Below the pieces are notes generated by a model. That model was not told the DNA's origin and did not search any database. It was given only the letters and a program-made list of their open reading frames with translations. From an uncultured Clostridia bacterium (GTDB taxonomy: Bacteria; Bacillota; Clostridia; Oscillospirales; Acutalibacteraceae): DNA of 64,000 nt. Positions 28,443-38,702 of this stretch are shown one piece after another. The position numbers and the translations under genes are program-made. Where the stretch lies: positions 124,001-188,000 of the forward strand of contig CAMHAH010000003.1 of assembly GCA_946183365.1 (NCBI GenBank), read 5' to 3'. Within the stretch, counting starts at the first letter, position 1. The number at the start of each line of letters is the position of its first letter.

Positions 28443-29225
28443 TTAAAATTCTGCTCCTAAGTTTTCCATAGAATCAATAACAACAACGCAGTCAGGGCTT
28501 ACGTGCTGCATCACATAATACATCTGCTCCTCGGGAATGGCAACGCATCCGCCTGTGCGGGGCTTTCTGTCACCGAAGCAATGAAGGAAGATTGCCGAAC
28601 CCTTTCCCGCGGTACCGTCCTCGTTGTAGCTGATATTAAGGCAATATCGATACTCATATTTATAATCCATGATATGTTCGCTGTCCTCGGTATTCAGCTT
28701 GGGATAATCCTTGATGCTGACCATCTGATTATAATTCACATCGTTATCGCCCGACCAATAGGTGTCGTTGTCTACCTTAGTGTAAGGAATAGCGCAACCG
28801 GGGTCGTCGGCTATTCCGAAGGCTTTATTAAAGCCAAACGTACCCACGGGAGTTTTTAAGTCACCTTCCTTGGTCTTGCCTAAGCCTTCCTTACCGATGA
28901 AGCCCGGCGTAGAGGTCAGCATTTTCCAGTTGCCGTCCTTGTCCTTTTCGTGCATAGAGATCCAAGCTGTTGATTTTTCATAACCGGCAACCACAAAAAG
29001 CTGTTTTGCGTCCTTAGCCGCGTCAAGCTTTGTTACCCACTCGGGCGAGTCCTCTGTGTCGAGCGAGAGACGCTCTCTCGGTATAGAGAACTTTGCGGCA
29101 GTATCTGCGGGTTCCGTCTTCGGAGCGGGATCAGACCCCGAACAACCCGACAATACGGTTGTCAAAGTAATGGTTAGCACGGCTAAAACTACTGCAATGA
29201 TGTTTCTGATTTTCATTCTATACAT
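28443..29225 (-). CDS. L,D-transpeptidase (YkuD-like) lipoprotein
   Basis: Lipobox VLSGCSGS; catalytic IFLHCFGDRKPRTGGCVAIPEEQM. Confidence 0.85.
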   Translation of the reverse strand: MYRMKIRNIIAVVLAVLTITLTTVLSGCSGSDPAPKTEPADTAAKFSIPRERLSLDTEDSPEWVTKLDAAKDAKQLFVVAGYEKSTAWISMHEKDKDGNWKMLTSTPGFIGKEGLGKTKEGDLKTPVGTFGFNKAFGIADDPGCAIPYTKVDNDTYWSGDNDVNYNQMVSIKDYPKLNTEDSEHIMDYKYEYRYCLNISYNEDGTAGKGSAIFLHCFGDRKPRTGGCVAIPEEQMYYVMQHVSPDCVVVIDSMENLGAEF

Positions 29226-29407
29226 CCTTTCAAAAATTGATACAAAGCTTCATCCGTTTAGCCTGAATTTGCAGGCTCCGAATTTTTTTGATTATATCAC
29301 ATTAACTTTGATTTGTCTATCGCATATAAAAACAGGCAACCTAACATAAGATTGCCTGTGATTATGATGATCTCTTCACCGTCTGGCGTAAGTGGCGTAA
29401 ATTGTTA

Positions 29408-29848
29408 TTACTCGTTCACAATATAGTAATTATCTTTTCCCATATGCCCTTCAACCGGTCGCCATCTCAACTTCTCAGCGCATATCAGCGTGCCGTCGTA
29501 ATTCTCGATCGAAGCAGCATCAACACTATCGTCGTCACACCAATATATAAATCCGTCCTTTTCAAGGATAGTTGAACCGAGTATCTCACAGGTATATGTC
29601 GGGTCAACAGGATTAAGGTTCATATATTGTAAACCGGAAAACTCCAGTTCAACCATAGACGGATTATCAAATTGCCTTTGGATAATCACCTTCAAAATTC
29701 TTTTATCATTGAGCGGATACATACCTAAACCTTCTCCGACATACGCTCCGCTTAGATAATGCATTTCTTTAATACAGCCATCATGAAAGTAACATACCAA
29801 ATCCATAAAAGATTTTATATCGTCATTTGTTTTGATTCCTTTCCACAT
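29408..29848 (-). CDS. hypothetical protein
   Basis: Intact 146-aa ORF; family not recognised. Confidence 0.55.
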   Translation of the reverse strand: MWKGIKTNDDIKSFMDLVCYFHDGCIKEMHYLSGAYVGEGLGMYPLNDKRILKVIIQRQFDNPSMVELEFSGLQYMNLNPVDPTYTCEILGSTILEKDGFIYWCDDDSVDAASIENYDGTLICAEKLRWRPVEGHMGKDNYYIVNE

Positions 29849-29856
29849 AGTTTCTC

Positions 29857-30165
29857 CTATTCAAACAGTACTCTCATATTATCTCTTCTGCCATATAATA
29901 CACGAACAATAAATACAGTATCTTTCTCATGACGATAAAACGCGGTATAGTTGCCGCATATCAGATAACGGTAATCGGATTGTGTTTGGGCAACGGATGA
30001 TAAAGGCGCACCCATATCGGGAAAGTCTATCAGCTGTTGAAGCCTGTCCATAATTGTTCTGATCGTATTTTCGGCAGCTGTTGCATTTTGCAAATCGTCG
30101 GTAATATAGCCTTTGATCTCCTGTAAATCTCCCAATGCGTCAGGAGAGAATCGGATCTCAATCAT
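29857..30165 (-). CDS. RelE/ParE family toxin
   Basis: MIEIRFSPDALGDLQEIKGYITDDLQNATAAENTIRTIMDRLQQL...YRYLICGNYTAFYRHEKDTVFIVRVLYGRRDNMRVLF. Confidence 0.9.
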   Translation of the reverse strand: MIEIRFSPDALGDLQEIKGYITDDLQNATAAENTIRTIMDRLQQLIDFPDMGAPLSSVAQTQSDYRYLICGNYTAFYRHEKDTVFIVRVLYGRRDNMRVLFE

Positions 30166-30410
30166 TACAGACCAAGCTCCTTTTCAACCTCGGAAAGGCT
30201 GAGCCAGCCTTTTTCTTTTGCGCTGTGCTCACCCTTTTCCAATTCGCTTAACAGTTTTATTTCTGCGTGGAGTTTTTCATATTCTTTGATGTCAAGGATA
30301 GCGTATCTTCCCCTGCCGTTCTTCGTCAAAAAGACAGGCTCGCCGACAGCGATATCGTTCAACACTTCATTGTAGTTTCTCAAGTCTGATACAGGTTTGA
30401 TGTTAGGCAT
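30165..30410 (-). CDS. Phd/YefM-type antitoxin
   Basis: MPNIKPVSDLRNYNEVLNDIAVGEPVFLTKNGRGRYAILDIKEYEKL; TAATG overlap with the toxin start. Confidence 0.9.
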   Translation of the reverse strand: MPNIKPVSDLRNYNEVLNDIAVGEPVFLTKNGRGRYAILDIKEYEKLHAEIKLLSELEKGEHSAKEKGWLSLSEVEKELGL

Positions 30411-30431
30411 AATATAACCTCCTTATATAAT

Positions 30432-30475
30432 ATTTTACGAATAAATTATAGCATAATTCTTCGTAAAATTCAACT
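30432..30475 (-). promoter_or_regulatory. TA promoter/operator
   Basis: Inverted repeat attttacgaa (30432-30441) / ttcgtaaaat (30460-30469); minus strand TTGAAT-17-TATAAT overlaps it. Confidence 0.65.
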
Positions 30476-30670
30476 ATATATTTTATCGTTTTCTGCACCG
30501 TTTGGCGTAAGTTTTGGTGTAAATGGTGATGCGGTGAAAACGAGATGTCTTTTATTGCTCTGGAATCAAATACGTTCCAAGAGTTTGAAACTCTGATTTT
30601 TTCAATGCCTTTGTCGCATCGGTATAGATATTCATATCATTTCAGCCTGATTTTGTCTATCTGTCAAATA

Positions 30671-30713
30671 AAAAAGACCTTGATGAAAACGAATCCATCA
30701 AGGTCAAATTCAT
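30671..30713. terminator. terminator hairpin
   Basis: gaccttgatgaaaacgaatccatcaaggtc with A/T-rich flanks. Confidence 0.6.
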
Positions 30714-30732
30714 TAAAATATGCGAATTGTTT

Positions 30733-30948
30733 TTATTTGTTTTTATTTCTTACGGTATTGACCACAAATAAAATCAAGTACATAACAACGCCAATGCCGA
30801 GCGGGTATAAAATGTGATATGATGAGGAAAATTGGTATCCGCTTCCGTTTATCCACGTTTTCCATATGAAGTCAAACAGATTCCATAGTCCAATGCAAAT
30901 AGCGACAAACAAAACGCCGCCTAACACTGTTTTAATGGTTTTATTCAT
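30733..30948 (-). CDS. small membrane protein, hypothetical
   Basis: MNKTIKTVLGGVLFVAICIGLWNLFDFIWKTW...; ATG preceded by aaaggag. Confidence 0.6.
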   Translation of the reverse strand: MNKTIKTVLGGVLFVAICIGLWNLFDFIWKTWINGSGYQFSSSYHILYPLGIGVVMYLILFVVNTVRNKNK

Positions 30949-31089
30949 TTTTTGCTCCTTTGCTAAAAAATTACAAAATATGCGATTGATTACGCTCTGC
31001 ACAACTTTCTGCACCATTTGGCGTAAATGGCGTAAGTTTATGATTTGTGAACTTTCAAAAACCGCATAGATAAACCATTTTTTGGCTTT

Positions 31090-32559
31090 TTACTTATCTA
31101 AGGATTTCATCGTCGGGAACAGGAGAACGTCCCTGATGGCAGGAGAATTTGTCATTATCATGACGAGGCGGTCGATGCCGTAGCCTATGCCGCCTGTGGG
31201 GGGCATACCGATCTCGAGAGCGTTGAGGAAGTCCTCGTCGGTGGTGTTGGCCTCTTCGTCGCCCGCGGCGAGCATAGCCTCCTGAGCCTTGAAACGCTCA
31301 CGCTGGTCGATCGGGTCGTTGAGCTCTGAGTAGGCGTTCGCCATCTCCCAGCCGTTGATGAACATCTCGAAGCGCTCGACATACTCGGGGTCGTCAGGCT
31401 TCTTCTTGGTAAGGGGAGATATCTCGATCGGATGATCCATGACGAAGGTGGGCTGGATGAGGTGCTTCTCGGCGTATTCCTCAAAGATAAGGCTGAGGAT
31501 ATCGCCCTTCTGATGCCTGTCCTCATACTCTACATGGAGCTTGTCCGCTATCTCACGCGCCTGAGCGGTGTCCTTGACCTCGCTCCAGTCAACGTTCGCG
31601 TACTTCTTGACGGCGTCTACCATAGTGATGCGCTCAAAGGGCTTCTCAAAATCTATAACGTTGTCGCCGTAGGTGACCTGCATAGAGCCGTTGACCTCCT
31701 GAGCGACGCGGCGGTACATAGCCTCGGTCAAATCCATCATGCCGTGATAATCGGTATATGCCTGATAGAGCTCCATGAGCGTGAACTCGGGGTTGTGACG
31801 GGTATCGAGACCCTCATTGCGGAAAACTCTGCCGATCTCATAGACCCTCTCAAGGCCGCCTACGATAAGGCGCTTTAAGTACAGCTCAAGAGAGATACGG
31901 AGCTTAAGGTCCTCATCAAGAGCGTTGAAGTGGGTCTCAAAGGGTCTCGCGGCGGCTCCGCCGGCGTTCTGGACGAGCATGGGGGTCTCGACCTCCATGA
32001 AGCCCTGTTCATCTAAGAAACGGCGGATAGTTGAAATAATCTTGGAGCGCTTTACAAAAGTCTCCTTGACCTCGCTGTTCATGATGAGGTCGGTATAGCG
32101 CTGACGGTAACGGGTGTCGGTATCGGTCAGACCGTGATACTTCTCGGGCAAGATCTGCAGCGACTTAGAGAGCAGGGTAACGCTCTCGGCGTGTACGGAT
32201 ATCTCGCCTGTCTTAGTCTTGAAAACCTGACCCTTGACGCCGATGATATCGCCTACGTCAAACTTCTTGAAGCCCGCGTACGGCTCTTCGCCGACAGAGT
32301 CGCGCGCTACATAAGCCTGGATATCGCCCTTAAGATCGCGGATATTGCAGAAAGAAGCCTTGCCCATGACGCGCTTGAACATCATTCTGCCCGCGATAGA
32401 TACGGTCTTGCCCTCGAGCTCGTCGTAGTTTGACTTGATATCCACGCTGTGGTGAGTCTGGTCGTATTTTGTAATGACAAAGGGATCCTTGCCCGCCTGC
32501 TGAAGGTTGGCGAGCTTTTCTCTCCTCAGTCTTAAGATCTCATTTAAATTCTGTTCCAT
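31090..32559 (-). CDS. lysS: lysyl-tRNA synthetase, class II
   Basis: Class II aaRS motifs: [44 protein letters not shown]. Confidence 0.97.
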   Translation of the reverse strand: MEQNLNEILRLRREKLANLQQAGKDPFVITKYDQTHHSVDIKSNYDELEGKTVSIAGRMMFKRVMGKASFCNIRDLKGDIQAYVARDSVGEEPYAGFKKFDVGDIIGVKGQVFKTKTGEISVHAESVTLLSKSLQILPEKYHGLTDTDTRYRQRYTDLIMNSEVKETFVKRSKIISTIRRFLDEQGFMEVETPMLVQNAGGAAARPFETHFNALDEDLKLRISLELYLKRLIVGGLERVYEIGRVFRNEGLDTRHNPEFTLMELYQAYTDYHGMMDLTEAMYRRVAQEVNGSMQVTYGDNVIDFEKPFERITMVDAVKKYANVDWSEVKDTAQAREIADKLHVEYEDRHQKGDILSLIFEEYAEKHLIQPTFVMDHPIEISPLTKKKPDDPEYVERFEMFINGWEMANAYSELNDPIDQRERFKAQEAMLAAGDEEANTTDEDFLNALEIGMPPTGGIGYGIDRLVMIMTNSPAIRDVLLFPTMKSLDK

Positions 32560-32616
32560 ATCCTACCTCGGTTTTGCAATATTATCTGCTGAGAGCGTAA
32601 AAGCTCTGTTGATCGA

Positions 32617-33090
32617 TCACTTAGATATATCGAGTATCTTAAAGCCGATAACTCCGGCGGGGACTTCAACCTCGACAACGTCGCCGACAGCGTGTCCGAG
32701 CAGAGCTAAGCCCACGGGAGACTCGTCAGAGATCTTGCCGTCAGAGGGATTTGCCTCGTTCGAGCCTACGATCTTATAGGTCACCTCGCTGCCTGAATTG
32801 ATGTTCTCGATCTTTACCTTTGAGCCGACATGGATATGCTCGTTAGAGATACCCTCTTCGTCGATGATAACGGCGTTCTTCAATGTAGCCTCGATAGTCA
32901 CGATACGCGCCTCGAGCATAGCCTGCTCATTTTTAGCGTCATCATACTCACTGTTCTCTGAAAGGTCGCCGTAAGAGCGCGCAACCTTGATTTTTTCAGC
33001 TATTTCTTTACGCTTAGGTCCTTTTAAGAGATCCAGCTCCTCTTCGAGCTGTTTTAAACCTTCTGCTGTAAGCATTACCTGTTTTGCCAT
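32617..33090 (-). CDS. greA: transcription elongation factor GreA
   Basis: [50 protein letters not shown]. Confidence 0.96.
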   Translation of the reverse strand: MAKQVMLTAEGLKQLEEELDLLKGPKRKEIAEKIKVARSYGDLSENSEYDDAKNEQAMLEARIVTIEATLKNAVIIDEEGISNEHIHVGSKVKIENINSGSEVTYKIVGSNEANPSDGKISDESPVGLALLGHAVGDVVEVEVPAGVIGFKILDISK

Positions 33091-33196
33091 TTTGATCTAT
33101 CTTCCTTTCAAATGAATATTCTCAGATATTCGCATACAGCTTATATTATATTCTATCGGCAGGGGTATGTCAAGTTACAGAAAGGTCGAAATCCGC

Positions 33197-34042
33197 TTAT
33201 AATCCTGCTTTGTCACGCCTCTCCATACGCCGTGAGAGCAGCTCGGTCAGGCTCATTCGCGTATGGATAACGGTACCGTCGCCGCAGCGAGTGAAAAGCT
33301 CAGAGCCGAGCTCCCGAGCGCCGGCAAGGTCATACAACGCCGACGCGAAGTACATATCGCTCAGATACTCCGGCTTTATCTCCTGATACTTTTTAGGCAG
33401 CTCAAAGAACCAGTCATATATGACCGGTGAGCTCTGGCGGACGATCGGTTTCTCAGCTGAGAGGATAACGCAGTTGCCCGCGCAGCCCAAGCCCGCGTCA
33501 AGCGGCGATACCGCTATTATCAGATCGGCGTCCTTCAGGCACCCCGCACTCCTGCTTACCCTCAGCGCGGCTCCCTTCTCACTGAGCAGATACTCAGCCT
33601 GAGCTATGTACAGTTCGGCCGCTTTCGTCACAACATAAACAGGGTCGGCGTACTCGGTCAGGCTCTCACACAGCCCCACGCTGTCGCCGCTGATATCCAC
33701 AAGGGCTACCTTGACGTCTCTGCGCTTTATAGCTCTGAGCAGCGCTATCGACGCGTTCTCACACATTCGGCGGCTCAATGCGCTCGAGCTGTACCGTGTA
33801 AAGCCGCTCTCCTCGGGAAGTTCGACTTTCTCGGAACAGAGCACTCGGTTTCTCTGAGATTTTACAAAGCGGTCTATCGAGGCCCAGCCGATCTTTCCCC
33901 TGTAATGCTCATAGCTAAGGCTCTTTACAGCTGCTGTATCGCAGTACAGATGCTCTACCCTCAGACGGTTGTGTCTGAACAAATTCGTTAAGCCGTATAT
34001 CCCCGATCGTGTATAGTCCTCTATATTAAGTGCGGTAATCAT
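33197..34042 (-). CDS. hypothetical protein
   Basis: Intact 281-aa ORF, family not recognised. Confidence 0.55.
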   Translation of the reverse strand: MITALNIEDYTRSGIYGLTNLFRHNRLRVEHLYCDTAAVKSLSYEHYRGKIGWASIDRFVKSQRNRVLCSEKVELPEESGFTRYSSSALSRRMCENASIALLRAIKRRDVKVALVDISGDSVGLCESLTEYADPVYVVTKAAELYIAQAEYLLSEKGAALRVSRSAGCLKDADLIIAVSPLDAGLGCAGNCVILSAEKPIVRQSSPVIYDWFFELPKKYQEIKPEYLSDMYFASALYDLAGARELGSELFTRCGDGTVIHTRMSLTELLSRRMERRDKAGL

Positions 34043-34070
34043 AAAAATCCCTCCGCATTATTCTATGCGA

Positions 34071-34448
34071 AGGGAGGACAGGTTATGCTTATATAACAGT
34101 TCCGTGAGGACACAGGGGTCCCCCGCAACTCCCCGAGTTGTGGGGATAAGGAGGGGCCGCGGCGCGAGTACGGGAGCGGTCAAACCTGACCGCTCTCAAC
34201 GAGTACAGCGAGCTCCGACGCGCGGAGGGAGGACAGGTTATGATTATTATAACAGTTCCGTGAGGACACGGGGTCCCCCGCAACTCCCCGAGTTGTGGGG
34301 ATAAGGAGGAGCCGCGGCGCGAGTACGGGAGCGGTCAAACCTGACCGCTCTCAACGAGTACAGCGAGCTCCGACGCGCGGAGGGCGGACAGGTTATGATT
34401 ATTATAACAGTTTCATGAGGACACGGGGTCCCCCGCAACTCACCCAGT
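34071..34448. repeat. 155-bp direct tandem repeat, about 2.4 copies
   Basis: Units begin at 34071, 34226 and 34381 with aggg(a/c)ggacaggttatg...; each full unit contains gagcggtcaaacctgaccgctc and caactccccgagttg hairpins. Confidence 0.85.
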
Positions 34449-34463
34449 TGATAAACGTTTTAT

Positions 34464-34856
34464 CTACGGTATCAGCCAGTCGACCTGCCAGATGTTTCGG
34501 GCTATTCCAAAGGCTATCAAAACACCGATAAGAATATACAGCGCAATCTTCTCAGCCTTATACAGGCTTCCGTTGCCGTATCTGATATATCTGTAGCCAT
34601 GGAATATCACACCGATCACCGCTATCGGAAGCAGACAAAACACCAGACAATTTGACGAGAACGCCTCTGCAAACTCAAAGTGAGCAAGGTGAAAGAACAT
34701 TCTGCTTACTCCGCATCCGGGGCAGTAGACGTGCAGAAACTTCCTGTACGGACAGAAAAGCGCTAAGCCCGTGAGCTCATGAAATAAAAGATAGGCAAAG
34801 CCCACCGCCGTTATTATGAGGGCGGGCTTTGCCAGTTTTATAACTCTTTCACGCAT
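34464..34856 (-). CDS. DUF2752 membrane protein
   Basis: CPYRKFLHVYCPGCGVSRMFFHLAHFEFAEAF. Confidence 0.85.
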   Translation of the reverse strand: MRERVIKLAKPALIITAVGFAYLLFHELTGLALFCPYRKFLHVYCPGCGVSRMFFHLAHFEFAEAFSSNCLVFCLLPIAVIGVIFHGYRYIRYGNGSLYKAEKIALYILIGVLIAFGIARNIWQVDWLIP

Positions 34857-35572
34857 CAGGCGTCAGGGTTCTGAGTTTTATTATCCTGATCATTCTGAGC
34901 AGGCTGCTGCTGAGCGGGCTGTTGAGGCTGTTGCTGAACAGGCTGCTGGGGCTGCTGCTGAGGCTGTTGCTGAACAGGCTGTTGCTGAACAGGCTGCTGC
35001 TGAACAGGCTGCTGCTGAACAGGTTGCTGCTGAACAGGCTGCTGAGGCTGACGGTACTGCTGCTGATAGGGCTGCCGGTACTGCTGAGGCTGCTGGGGCT
35101 GGCGATACTGCTGCTGACCCTGCTGATAGGGCTGCTGATACTGCTGATAACCCTGCTGAGGCTGGCGGTACTGCTGCTGACCCTGCTGATAGGGCTGATA
35201 AGGTTGCTGATACTGCTGAGCGCCCATATCCGCGATCGTGTTCAACTCATCCTGCATGAGCGCGTACGCAACTATCCCAAGTCCAAAGAAACTGAGGAGA
35301 AGATAAAGGAGAGATCTGTCACTGCTCTGCATTCCTCTCATACGAGAAGCTTTTTCGAGTTTTTCTCCCTGCTTATAAGCCCAGTATAATCCGTAAATAC
35401 CGCAGGTAACGATAGTCAAAAGCAGAGCGATACCGCCCGAGGTAGGCTGCTCTTCGTTCGAAACAGTGTTTGTATCATCACTCAGCCATACAAACCAGAT
35501 AAGTCCGTATATGCCGCAGGTAACGATACTGAGTACAATGCACATTGCTATGCTTCTCTTCTCGATGTTCAT
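34856..35572 (-). CDS. DUF4234-like membrane protein with Gln/Pro-rich tail
   Basis: Two SIVTCGIYGLIWFVWLSDD-type TM motifs; QQPVQQQPVQQQP tail. Confidence 0.75.
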   Translation of the reverse strand: MNIEKRSIAMCIVLSIVTCGIYGLIWFVWLSDDTNTVSNEEQPTSGGIALLLTIVTCGIYGLYWAYKQGEKLEKASRMRGMQSSDRSLLYLLLSFFGLGIVAYALMQDELNTIADMGAQQYQQPYQPYQQGQQQYRQPQQGYQQYQQPYQQGQQQYRQPQQPQQYRQPYQQQYRQPQQPVQQQPVQQQPVQQQPVQQQPVQQQPQQQPQQPVQQQPQQPAQQQPAQNDQDNKTQNPDA

Positions 35573-35593
35573 GGTGATTCTCCTTTGTTTGAT

Positions 35594-35682
35594 ACTGATA
35601 ATTTATAATCCCCGCTCAGTAGCGCACTGCGTGCGCACGAGCGATGGGTAGACGAAATCGCGCGTGGGGCGCACGTTTTATT
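35594..35682. repeat. intergenic repeat, copy 1
   Basis: ataatttataatccccgctcagtagcgcactgcg...gatgggtagacgaaatcgcgcg; inverted copy at 50690-50845. Confidence 0.6.
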
Positions 35683-35727
35683 GTTTGAAAGACCGCCTCA
35701 AAGGAGACGGTCTTAACATTTTATAAA

Positions 35728-37005
35728 TCAATACAGGTTCTGAGGATTGCTCTTTATACCGTTTATACGCAGCTCAAAGTGCAGGTGAGGACCCGTCGAC
35801 CATCCTGTAGAACCGACATAACCGATGGTCTGACCCGAGGATACCCGCTGACCCGTAGAGACCGTGGTACTTATCATATGACCGTAGATGGTCTCATAGC
35901 CGTTATCGTGGAGTATCCATACATAGTTGCCGTAGCCGCCGCCGCAGCTGCACCAGTTACCGCCGGAGTTTGAATGGTAACAGCCGTTATATGAAGCTAC
36001 GACCGTACCGGAATTCGCCGCAACGATAGTAGTACCCATGCTCGCGCCGATATCGATAGCGTCATGATACTCATATGAACGGGGCTCATGGTACTGAGAC
36101 GTCAAATAATAGCATCCGGGAGTAGGCCATACCCAACCGTCGCCTGAGCCTGAATAATCGACTTCGGGAGCGGGTACATATGAATTACCGCCGTTGTCAT
36201 CGCTGTCGCTGCCGCCCGAACTTGAATTAGAGTTAGAATTTGAGCTTTGGGCCGCCGCGGCCTGCTGAGCCGCGAGAGCCTCGCGCTGTTTGCGGTAATA
36301 CTCCTGTATCTCAGCGCTCAGACCGCTCAGCTCCTCTTCGCTCAGATCGAGCTGGAGCTTTGCGTTGTCCGCGCTTGACTGCAGGCTTGCGAGTACTTCT
36401 TTATTCTTTTCGAGAAGGGTGTTGAGCTCGTCCTGCTTGGTCTCGAGCTTTTCCTTCTCGCTGTTCAGCGCTTCCTTGTCGCTCTCAAGAGCGGCCTTCT
36501 CGTCAGCGATCTCATTGAGCTGCTTCTGGACCTGACTGATAAGCTCAGAGTCGTGGTTGCTGACATACTGTACGAGCTGCAGCTTATCGAGGAAGTCGGT
36601 AAAGTTCTTAGCGCCTAAGATGATCTCGAGCGAGCTTACGTCGCCTGAGATATAGATGGTCTTGATCCTCTGGCGCAGGACCTCCATATTGCCCTCGATC
36701 TCTTCGTTAGCCTTATCGATCTCGACCTGCTTCTCTTCGATACCCTTATCAAGGATGCCGATCTTCTGATAGCAGATACGGATCTCTTCCGTAACGGTCT
36801 CGACCTGACCGACGATAGCGTCTACTTCTGTCTGCTGCTCTGCGACAGCGGCGTTCTTCTCATCGAGCTGAGCCTGATACTCAGCCTGCTTTGCTTCAAG
36901 CTCGGCCTGACGAGCCTCAAGTTCGCTGATACTCTCGGCGGAAGCGGAAATGATACCACCGACAAGTATTACAGCCGCCATGCAGGCAGATAAAATCTTC
37001 TTCAT
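35728..37005 (-). CDS. M23 peptidase with coiled-coil N-terminus (PcsB/EnvC-like)
   Basis: Signal peptide MKKILSACMAAVILVGGIISASA; coiled coil; HDAIDIGASMGTTIVAANSGTVV...GPHLHFELRING. Confidence 0.92.
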   Translation of the reverse strand: MKKILSACMAAVILVGGIISASAESISELEARQAELEAKQAEYQAQLDEKNAAVAEQQTEVDAIVGQVETVTEEIRICYQKIGILDKGIEEKQVEIDKANEEIEGNMEVLRQRIKTIYISGDVSSLEIILGAKNFTDFLDKLQLVQYVSNHDSELISQVQKQLNEIADEKAALESDKEALNSEKEKLETKQDELNTLLEKNKEVLASLQSSADNAKLQLDLSEEELSGLSAEIQEYYRKQREALAAQQAAAAQSSNSNSNSSSGGSDSDDNGGNSYVPAPEVDYSGSGDGWVWPTPGCYYLTSQYHEPRSYEYHDAIDIGASMGTTIVAANSGTVVASYNGCYHSNSGGNWCSCGGGYGNYVWILHDNGYETIYGHMISTTVSTGQRVSSGQTIGYVGSTGWSTGPHLHFELRINGIKSNPQNLY

Positions 37006-37021
37006 TGAATCACTCCTTTTT

Positions 37022-37921
37022 TTACCAGCCGAGGACCTCATTGCCCTCGTGTCTGAGGAAGCGGCGGATAGATACCGCGCTGCCCAGTGCGCCTACAAGC
37101 GCGCCCGCGCCTACGAACGTGATTATTATAGGCCACATGATCGCGGTAAAGCGTGTGTATGGGAAATCAAGGATGTTCTTTACAGAGTTGATAACTCCGT
37201 CAGAGAGCAGGAACAGCAGGATTATTGAGATAACTGCCGAAACCACGCCTATGATTACACCCTCTATGATGAACGGTACTCGCACAAAGGCGTTTGTAGC
37301 GCCGACGCTCTTCATGATACTGATCTCAAAGCGGTGCGAGAACATAGTCATGCGGATAGTGTTGCTGATGATGAACAGCGAGATGACAGCCAGAGCCAGT
37401 ATGATCCACAGGCTCATGGTGGTGATGAATGACGAGAGGCTGGTGAGCTTCTGAGCTACCTCACGGTGTGAGGATACCGAAGCTACTCCGGGCACCGCCT
37501 TTATGCGGGTGATGGTCTCGTCATACTTGGACAGATCGTCCATAACGATGCTGTAGGAATACGGCAGGGGGTTGTCGTCGCCCTGCATATTAGCGAATAC
37601 CTCTTCTCCGACCTGCTCCTTATAATCAAGGATAGCGTCGTCCTTATCTATAAACTGTACGTCGACGATATTTTCGACCTCTTTTAGCTCTTTGCCCTTA
37701 TATACGGCCTCGAGCTTGGTCATATCGTCGTCAAGGAATACCTTTGTAACGTTGGTGTCGCCTACCGAGTCAACGATATTGGCGACGTTGATGGTAAGCA
37801 TGACCGCAGAGCCGGTCAGGACCAGACATGATACCAGTACGCCGATAGAGGCGAGCGTCATCAAACGGTTATGAAAGAGGTTCTTAAAGCCCTCTTTGAT
37901 AAGATAGCCAAAACTACTCAT
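37022..37921 (-). CDS. ftsX: cell division protein FtsX
   Basis: Start MSSFGYLIKEGFKNLFHNRLMTLASIGVLVSCL after aaaggag; FtsX-type TM layout next to ftsE. Confidence 0.93.
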   Translation of the reverse strand: MSSFGYLIKEGFKNLFHNRLMTLASIGVLVSCLVLTGSAVMLTINVANIVDSVGDTNVTKVFLDDDMTKLEAVYKGKELKEVENIVDVQFIDKDDAILDYKEQVGEEVFANMQGDDNPLPYSYSIVMDDLSKYDETITRIKAVPGVASVSSHREVAQKLTSLSSFITTMSLWIILALAVISLFIISNTIRMTMFSHRFEISIMKSVGATNAFVRVPFIIEGVIIGVVSAVISIILLFLLSDGVINSVKNILDFPYTRFTAIMWPIIITFVGAGALVGALGSAVSIRRFLRHEGNEVLGW

Positions 37922-37945
37922 ACTTCGATCTCCTTTCTTCGACAA

Positions 37946-38632
37946 TCAAATTGCTACAAATCTGTCGTCGTCGGAGTCAGAGATTACTCTGCCGTCGTCG
38001 ATAGTAATGACGCGTTTTCCGAATGATTTGACAAGCTCATGCTCATGAGTAACGACCAATACGGTGGTGCCTCTCTTGTTGATCTCAGAGAGAAGCTCGA
38101 TGATCTCATAGCTCATCTCGGGGTCGATATTACCCGTAGGCTCGTCGGCGATTATAAGAGCGGGGTTGTTGACCAGAGCTCGCGCGAGAGAAACTCTCTG
38201 CTGCTCGCCGCCCGAGAGCTCGGACGGATGGTCGTTCGCCTTATCCGCGAGACCTACAAGCTCGAGAATATACGGTACGCGCTTCTTGATAGCGTCGTTC
38301 TTCTTGCCGACGCAGCGCATTGCAAAGGCTACGTTCTCATACACGGTCATCTTTGAGATCAGACGGAAATCCTGGAACACTATGCCCATGGTACGTCTGA
38401 GATACGGTACCTTTCTGCGCGGCAGGCGCTCAAGGTACATATCGTTTACGATGATCGAACCCGAGGTAGGCAGCTCCTCGCGCATGATGAGCTTCAAAAA
38501 GGTGCTTTTGCCCGCGCCGGAAGAACCGACGATGAAAACGAATTCGCCCTTTTGTATATTGATCGAAACATTATCCAAGGCGTGTACTCCGTTAGAGGAA
38601 TACACCTTTGATACATTTTTGAATTCTATCAT
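37946..38632 (-). CDS. ftsE: cell division ATP-binding protein FtsE
   Basis: MIEFKNVSKVYSSNGVHALDNVSINIQKGEFVFIVGSSGAGKST...LSGGEQQRVSLARALVNNPALIIADEPTGNID. Confidence 0.96.
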   Translation of the reverse strand: MIEFKNVSKVYSSNGVHALDNVSINIQKGEFVFIVGSSGAGKSTFLKLIMREELPTSGSIIVNDMYLERLPRRKVPYLRRTMGIVFQDFRLISKMTVYENVAFAMRCVGKKNDAIKKRVPYILELVGLADKANDHPSELSGGEQQRVSLARALVNNPALIIADEPTGNIDPEMSYEIIELLSEINKRGTTVLVVTHEHELVKSFGKRVITIDDGRVISDSDDDRFVAI

Positions 38633-38702
38633 AGTAATGCCTTTCGCAGACAGCCTGAGCTGTCACTTTGGTATTATTTCAGATGAACTGATACGGCGCC
38701 TA

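Noticed and set aside
28405-30665. Similar short strings (caggctgattttgtttatatg, cagcctgattttgtctatctg) near several terminators
   Set aside because: Too short and diverged to call a repeat family from this window alone.
34071-34448. Possible CRISPR array
   Set aside because: Repeats are contiguous 155-bp units without short repeat/unique spacer alternation, and no cas genes are present.
34816-35259. ORF encoding AAEQAAAEQ-type repeats on the plus strand
   Set aside because: Antisense reading of the Gln/Pro-rich tail of the DUF4234-like gene; low-complexity artifact.
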